In this document: positions 57,907 to 64,000 of the stretch, piece after piece
Layout of the letters: each line of letters starts with the position of its first letter
Position numbering within the stretch: position 1 is the stretch's first letter
Origin: Heterostelium multicystogenum
Taxonomy: Eukaryota > Evosea > Eumycetozoa > Acytosteliales > Acytosteliaceae
NCBI GenBank assembly: GCA_003667245.1
Contig: RCNN01000050.1
Span: 1 to 64,000, forward strand
Length of the DNA: 64,000 bases
Direction of reading: 5' to 3'
Notes under the pieces: model-generated
What the model was told of the DNA's origin: nothing
The model's input: the letters and a program-made list of their open reading frames with translations, nothing else
Database searches by the model: none
Translations under genes and position numbers: made by a program

Positions 57907-58984
57907 GTTAATTACTAATTATTAGCCACTCTGGCTTGGTATCCATTTGAAATAATCTGGGTTAACTAACCAAATTCCACTTTTTTCCTACGCTTCAATA
58001 GTTTGGAATCTATAAGACATGTCAATTTACCAAATTAATTAATAATCAAGATTTAACATCAACAATAATAATAATAATAACAACAACATTAACAATAATA
58101 TAAAACAGGAAAAAACAAAAGAAAGAAAAAAATAGAAAGAAAAGGATGGACATGGCATGAACATGTGCGATGGATGTTCCATATAGTTATTTATCTATCA
58201 ACTATTGTATCCACCACAGTCTGATAGGCACTTGTAATTACAGCGATATATCAACAACAAAAGCAACACCCAATTGTAAATAGATAAACGACATGGACAT
58301 TGACATAGGCATACATACGTAATGATTGAAATGATCGATTCAAGCTCCAGTTCAAACAAACCAATTAGTTTCAACCAACTATCTTGAACGTCAATTCAAC
58401 ATCATTATATGATTGCACCCCCCTAATGAAACCAAATCATTATTATTATCATTGTATTATTAATTAAAGATATAGAGAGGACAACAACTTAATTTTCTTA
58501 AGATTGTTACTACTCTTTAAAACCAACCAAATTCATCCGTATTCTTTTATTTGATCACCATCAAAATCATCAAGACTAGACAAATTGATTGACTTTGCCT
58601 TACTTTGTCCTCCAACCTAACCAGCACCCAACAAACCATTCAATCACAGGTCTTGGAAATAGTTCCAGTTTCCTGTCATTCAGCATTTCAAATGTGCATT
58701 TCCCAAGTTGAATTTTAATTGAATTGGGGTGGTGTGACAATTTGATTTTTGTCAAAATTCACTTCCGACTTCTGTCCAAATTACTTTATCTACATTATTA
58801 TTGCTAATAGTTGAATTTGGTGGTTTGTTGATCAACAACTAAATAAAGATAGCTGAGATAGGATATATCTCAGATCTATCTATCCTATATCTACCCATCT
58901 ATCAATCTAAAGAAAGACAGCTGAAAGCCTATTTATATATCATTGTTGTTGTAAACGGATACTTAATTCACAATCAGAGTAGCA
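57907..58984. other. Intergenic region
   Basis: About 1.1 kb, AT-rich, including the ABCF3-like 3' region (a possible last exon near 58002-58038) and AATAATAATAAC repeats (about 58060-58095). The RGP1 promoter lies at its right end. No other gene seen. Confidence 0.45.
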
Positions 58985-61235
58985 ATGACAATATCAATTG
59001 AATGTGTATTGGAGTCTGCAGTGTTCTTTCCGGGCGACACACTATTCTGTAGAATACATATATCTAATAAATCACTACCAACTTCTCCATCTTTAAATAA
59101 TAACAACAATAACAATAATAACAGTAGCAATAACAACAATGTAAATGGGAATAGTAGCAGTAGTACAACTACGAATAAAGTAAATGAAACAATATCATGG
59201 ATCACTACACAGGTTTATGGAAATATGATTACTGAACCAAAGTACTTCAAATTGTCAAGCTCTCCGAAGCTTTCTTCTGCATCGACGTCGAAGAAACAGC
59301 AGAATCTACAGCAGCTGCAGCAACAGCAGAAGAAGAATACAACAGCAGGCTTGTTTGGTGGAATATCAACTGCCACCTCGCTGCCCAACATAACAGACAC
59401 GGGCGAGAATGGTCGCTCAATATTTGCATCACCTACAACTATATTAGGTTCTGATATTCACGTTCCAGTTGGCCAAACGAATCATGTATATACCTTCCAG
59501 CAACCGTTGATTTCAACTATTGGTCGATCATACTAACTAACTAACTCACCTTTCGATACCAACCTATCGATCTAATCCACTATCTAGATATATATTATAT
59601 TACATTGCCATCGTCTCTACCACCATCGTTCAAAGGCACCAGCTTAAGATATAGTTACTTCCTCTCGATTGCAGCTCAACTGTTTACACATCCCGCACAG
59701 ATTCTTACCATACCTATACGTATACTTACACCTGCCTCTGCACTGCGCCAGCTTAAATTCAAGCTCAATATATCAAACCATGACTTTGAAGAAGGCTCAA
59801 ACGGAGACTCCACAAGAAACCAATAAAAGTAAGATCGATCCTGCACTACGCAGGTGCTCCTCGCAATCAGAATACTAACGATTCAATCTTAGATTTAGAA
59901 ATAGTATCGAAATGGCCCATTTCAGCATTTAAGAAATCACAATACTTCCCTGTACCCTATCCTCAAAACATATCACAATATGACTCTAACAACACCAGAA
60001 AATCTGTCATAGATCTACTTAATAAATACTCTGTACCAGGTATGTATTCATCGCGTTACTCCGTGATACCATTAAGTACTTATCTAAGTATCAATTATAT
60101 TAATGTTACTGCAGTATCGATTAATATATCGAAAGGTACGGAAAAGTTGGCAACATTCTCTATTTTAAAGACGGCATTCACATTGGGCGACACTGTTTGT
60201 GGAACATTTGATTTCTCCATTGCAACCATACCCTGTTATAAGATATTGGTCAAGTTGGAGTGTGAGGAGAACAATTGAGCCTAAATACCAGCAATCATCA
60301 AGAAGCAAATCCAATAGAAGGCTCTATGGTGAGCTGCATGAATATACTACAAATGTCCGACAGACACACTTCATGTTTCACATTCCTGTCGAAGCATCAC
60401 AAGAATTCTCAACTAAACACGGTAATTATTATTGGTTATCTATAGACAGTGTGAAACCTCAGTTTGTACTAATAATAACATACATCATCATACACAAACA
60501 AAACAGTATCTGTAAAATGGATATTAAAGTTTGAATTTGTTACTCCTGTTAAAAATCCATATCACCAACCCTTACATCATGTCAACAGTGCCAACCAACA
60601 GAACAACGCCCACCAGTATGTCAAGATCAAATTCTGTGGAGATGGAGCAGGAACACCATTATTTGCAACAGCAGCAGCAACAACAGCAAAATAGAATAGC
60701 AAAGAGCAGCTCTTATAATGAGGATCTTGGCCGGCAGCAACAGCACCAACATTTGCAACAACAACTACCACCACACCAACACAGTGCCACACAAAGCACT
60801 GGCAATAGTAGTCAATCACAATCAATGCCTTCTACCCCGCCACAACACCTGCAACAACTCTCAAAATCAGTCAGCAATCGTGTGATATCAGAGGTTCCGA
60901 GTGACAGCGAAAGCAATATCAGCTCGGACAGTGGTGCAATGGTGTCCGAAGATGTGCTACACAGTAGCTCAAGTAGTTTGCCAGGTGTGCGTGCTTCCAC
61001 CTCTAACAACTCAAGCGTTGGCGGAATGGTTGGAATGGGAGGCAGCAGCTTCGCAACTACACCAACCCGACAAAAACGCTATGAAAACAATCCTGTTGTT
61101 GGTGTGCTCATCAACAACGATGAACACAACATCCCATTTGTCGACACACTACACTGGAGTCTGCCCATTCGAGTTTTAGTTTGCTCCCCGCCACACGAAC
61201 TTCTGCACACCAATAAAAATGAATTACTATTGTAA
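58985..61235 (+). CDS. rgp1: RGP1-like Rab6/Ypt6 GEF subunit with arrestin-like fold
   Basis: With Ric1, RGP1 activates Rab6/Ypt6 at the Golgi. The N-terminal strand pattern (ECVLESAVFFPGDTLFCRIH) is followed by a poly-Asn/Ser insertion, ISWITTQVYGNM, a Gln-rich loop, and PTTILGSDIHVPVGQTNHVY (family PKILFCDLRLDPGESKSY). After an intron (about 59518-59588) comes LPPSFKGTSLRYSYFLSIAA, the hallmark PPSFRGQSVKYVYKL-like block, and later LATFSILKTAFTLGDTVCGT (GTFGIFKSVYRLGEDVVGT in human). EPKYQQ, FMFHIPVEAS and WILKFEFVTPVKNPY follow, then a Gln/Ser-rich insertion of about 170 residues (about 60575-61090) before FVDTLHWSLPIRVLV at the end. The stop is TAA at 61233-61235. Frame changes lie near 60272; introns lie near 59828-59892, 60039-60130 and 60420-60510. 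Orthology is strong by the ordered blocks. Confidence 0.83.
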
Positions 61236-62554
61236 GCTTACATAAAAGACTGATCTCAGAACAGTTCTGGATCAATGCCTCCTAATGATATTTTCCTTAA
61301 TTTATAATCTATCCATCCTACCTATTTTTTAGGAGGGATAGGGTTACATATAAATTTCTCAGAACTTTTCAATTGCTCCTAATTTATATTGGATCAAATC
61401 TACATCCAACTCTTATCAATTATATTACAATAACAATTATATATGCTCAATTAGGAAATGTGTGTGTTTCCTGGTCACATAGTATAATCTCCTCCTCGAT
61501 AGTCGTAACTCCACTTGGAAAATCATATGCCAATTTTGAGATTAATCAAAAGAAAGTTATTTAGCCATTTCCATTTTAAAATAACTTGATGAATAACAAA
61601 TTATCGACATGTCACGACATCTGGCTTATACAGTTACATTTACCAAAAAAAAAAAAAACAAAATGCAAATGAAAAATCAAATCAAAATTTTAACGTATCA
61701 CTCTACATATTTTTAAATCTTTACAATTGTGGGTTCCAAGATGACACATCTATGTCAAAAGTGACAGTCAAACTCTATGCTAAAATTAAAATGAATTTTT
61801 AGGAAAATTCCTCTAAACAATTCCCACTGTTATTACCCAAATTAAATTTCGTATTTTTATTTAGTTTGGTCATTCGTCATCTGAAGTAATTAACTCAGTT
61901 TATGATGCTCTATTCCCACTCCTTTGGTTGTGGCACCTCAAACTAAAAAAAAAAAAAACATAACAAAATAAAACAAGCATTCAAATCAATCAAACATCGA
62001 TTGATTGGTTACATCAATTAGTGGGGTTATAAATCAATAAGATAGCTTAGTGGTAATATTGATCGAAATTTAAAATTAATAGAGCGAAGGCATACCCACC
62101 CATCTCTAGAGATAGACATCAAGGAGCTATTAACCGACTTTTAACTCTCATTTCTGTCTGACTCAACCTTCTAATAATAATTTTTTTTATTTTTTATCAC
62201 TCTACAACAAGCATCTTCACTTTGATTAAGAAGCTTTTTATACATCAATCATTCCAAGTGCAATTTCCAGTTTTGTTCTTTATTACAATAATAATAATAA
62301 TAATAGTTCTGAAAAAAAAGAGAAAATAGTCTACAGTATATTAGGTAAATATCTGTTTTTGACGAAATATTGATTGGCATACTTGACCATATCAATCAAA
62401 AAATCGAAACATATACTATTTCAAAATTATTATTTTATAATAGTGATATAACTTACAAAAAACCAACAATTTATAAGAAGAACAATCAATAATTAAATAA
62501 TAAAAAAGTAAATTATTAAGTAATTCATTTGTTAAATAATTAGATTTATCAACA
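61236..62554. other. Intergenic region upstream of the ABCB gene
   Basis: About 1.3 kb. It has two 12-A runs (near 61648 and 61948), an AATAATAATAATAATAATAG run near 62287 and a TCTCTAGAGA palindrome near 62103. A reading frame at 61373-61564 shows no recognisable similarity. It serves as promoter for the ABC transporter. Confidence 0.45.
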
Positions 62555-64000
62555 ATGGATGAAAATAATAATGATAAAGATAATTTGGAAAATATTCCAT
62601 TAGAAACTTTCAGTAGTAATAATAATAATAGTAATAATAATAATAATCAATTAAATCTATCTAATTCGACCGTTGGAAAATTCAGTGAAACGAGCACTCC
62701 AGGTCGTGATGAAGATCCTCCAGTTGCATCTGGATCCAATACACCACCAGCTGGTGAAGTAAAACCAGATGCCAAAAAGGAAGAGGAGGACAATAGTAAT
62801 GTTGGATTTTTCCAAATTGTTCCGTTTTGCTGATGGTATCGATTATTTGTTGATGATTGTCGGTTCTCTTGGTGCCATTGCGGCTGGTGTAGCCCTCCCC
62901 GCTCTTTCTATAGTTTTGGGTAAGGTAATGAACGTTTTCACCTACCAACAACTTCAAAAGCCAGATTTCGATGTTTACAAAGAAATCTCTGCTGTATCAC
63001 TGTACTTTGTATATATTGCCATTGGTATGTTCTTTGCTTCCTATCTGGAAGTGGCAGCTTGGTCTATAGCTGGAGAACGTCAATCAGTCCGTTGTCGTAA
63101 ACAATATCTTAAGGCTATCCTCCGTCAAGAAATCGGTTGGTACGATGTCACTAAATCATCAGAGTTGGCAACTCGTATTGCCTCAAATACTCAATTGTTC
63201 CAAGAAGCTATTGGTGAGAAAGTTGGTAATTTCTTGCATTTCTCTTCAACTTTCATTTCTGGTTTCATCATTGGTTTGGTCAATGGATGGCAATTGGCTT
63301 TGGTTATTATCGCAGTTACACCATTGCTTGCAGCATGTGGTGCTTTCATGACAAAGATGATGACCGATCTCACCAAGAAAGGACAAGATGCCTACGCCAA
63401 AGCTGGTGCAGTTGCTGAAGAAAAGATTGGATCCATCAGAACTGTTGCAACATTCTCTGGTGAAGAACGTGAGAATCAGAAATATGCTCAAAATCTCAAG
63501 GAAGCTTTGAAAATTGGTCGTAAGAAGGGTGTTTTTAATGGTGCCGGTATTGGATCTGTATTCTTTGTCATGTTTGCCTCATATAGTTTGGCATTCTGGT
63601 ATGGTGCCAAATTGATTACTGACGGAATCTACAATCCAGTTGCAGGTCGTGACTGGCAAGGATCTGATGTATTGACTGTATTCTTTGCTGTCATTATGGT
63701 AATTATCTTTAAATGATTATACTATCGTCCTTTAATAGAGATTAACTAACATTCACTATGTTTCGTTTATTTTAGGGTGCTATGGCATTGGGACAAGCAG
63801 CTCCAAATCTTGCAAACTTTGCCAATGGTAGAGGTGCTGCTTTTAAGATTTTCCAAACAATTGATCGTGAATCAAAGATCAATCCATTCTCCAAAAGTGG
63901 AGTTGAACATGTTGCTGAAGGTGACATTGAATATAGAAATGTTTCATTCGCTTATCCATCACGTCCAGAAGTCCAAATTTTCAACAACTTCAACTTGTCA
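62555..64000 (+). CDS. ABCB-type (MDR/P-glycoprotein-like) transporter, 5' part
   Basis: The gene continues past the window. A hydrophilic Asn-rich leader (MDENNNDKDNLENIPLETFS) leads to FRFADGIDYLLMIVGSLGAI and the first ABC transmembrane domain. Six helices are expected; visible ones include ALPALSIVLGKVMNVF, VYIAIGMFFASYLEVAAW, FLHFSSTFISGFIIGLV and GWQLALVIIAVTPLLAACGA. The coupling and export-family motifs GERQSVRCRKQYLKAILRQE, IGWYDVTKSSELATRIASN and GKVG/EKIGSIRTVATFSGEE are those of full-length ABCB exporters. An intron (63699-63775, 77 bp) splits VIM from GAMALGQAAPNLANFANGRG. The last visible part, IEYRNVSFAYPSRPEVQIFN, is the start of the first nucleotide-binding domain. One surplus A near 62816 breaks the frame. 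It is probably an ortholog of the dictyostelid abcB2/abcB3 group; substrate unknown. Confidence 0.9.

Noticed and set aside
1..64000. Programmed ribosomal frameshifting as an explanation for the many frame changes
   Set aside because: The changes go in both directions, occur in unrelated housekeeping genes and lack a common slippery motif or downstream structure.
1..64000. tRNA genes, transposons, CRISPR arrays, rRNA
   Set aside because: I looked for paired A/B boxes, reverse-transcriptase or transposase motifs and regularly spaced repeats and found none convincing. The absence of retroelements is itself normal for a gene-dense dictyostelid segment.

Overview
The window is nuclear DNA from a dictyostelid social amoeba. 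It is AT-rich, with very AT-rich intergenic DNA and short GT-AG introns of about 60-120 bp. Asn/Gln-coding trinucleotide tracts are common, and most stops are TAA. It also carries Dictyostelia-type families: a PA14/Cys-rich PsiA-like secreted protein, a CBM49 cellulose-binding protein, a class II secreted cyclic-nucleotide phosphodiesterase and multi-LIM proteins. I cannot name the species. Homopolymer tracts are shorter than usual for D. discoideum, so another dictyostelid clade is plausible.

Layout: 1-10 kb holds the 3' end of an AIF/FSP1-like flavoprotein (+), COG5 (-), a BIRC6/BRUCE-type ubiquitin-conjugating enzyme (+) and a C2-domain protein with a Gln/Pro-rich tail (-). 10-20.6 kb holds an HMG-box protein (-), a four-helix membrane protein (-), a disrupted ubiquitin-like-domain gene (+), a four-LIM protein (+) and a two-RRM protein (+). 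20.9-33.1 kb holds COG4 (+), a PsiA-like protein (+), a CBM49 protein (-), EFR3 (+) and an unrecognised single-exon gene (-). 33.9-42.2 kb holds an NSUN5/Rcm1 rRNA m5C methyltransferase (+), a beta-helix-repeat surface protein (-), an Ayr1-like SDR (-) and a PdsA/Pde7-like phosphodiesterase with a long Pro/Ser-rich N-terminus (-). 42.2-50.1 kb is a striking gene desert lying entirely upstream of the phosphodiesterase. 50.1-64 kb holds Y14/RBM8A (-), a CARMIL-like PH/LRR protein (-), an ABCF3/GCN20-type ATPase (+), RGP1 (+) and the 5' part of an ABCB transporter (+).

Themes: COG4, COG5 and RGP1 are all Golgi tethering or Rab6-GEF components; EFR3 anchors PI4-kinase at the plasma membrane. The phosphodiesterase, PsiA-like, CBM49, beta-helix and LIM proteins fit the developmental signalling and matrix biology of the group. 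There is no operon logic; several pairs are tail-to-tail with only 76-300 bp between stops.

A dominant technical feature is that nearly every conserved gene carries one or more single-base frameshifts, often at A or T runs, including housekeeping genes such as COG4, COG5, Y14, NSUN5, EFR3 and ABCF3. I read this as base-level assembly error rather than mass pseudogenisation. Coordinates are therefore given as gene spans across the frameshifts.
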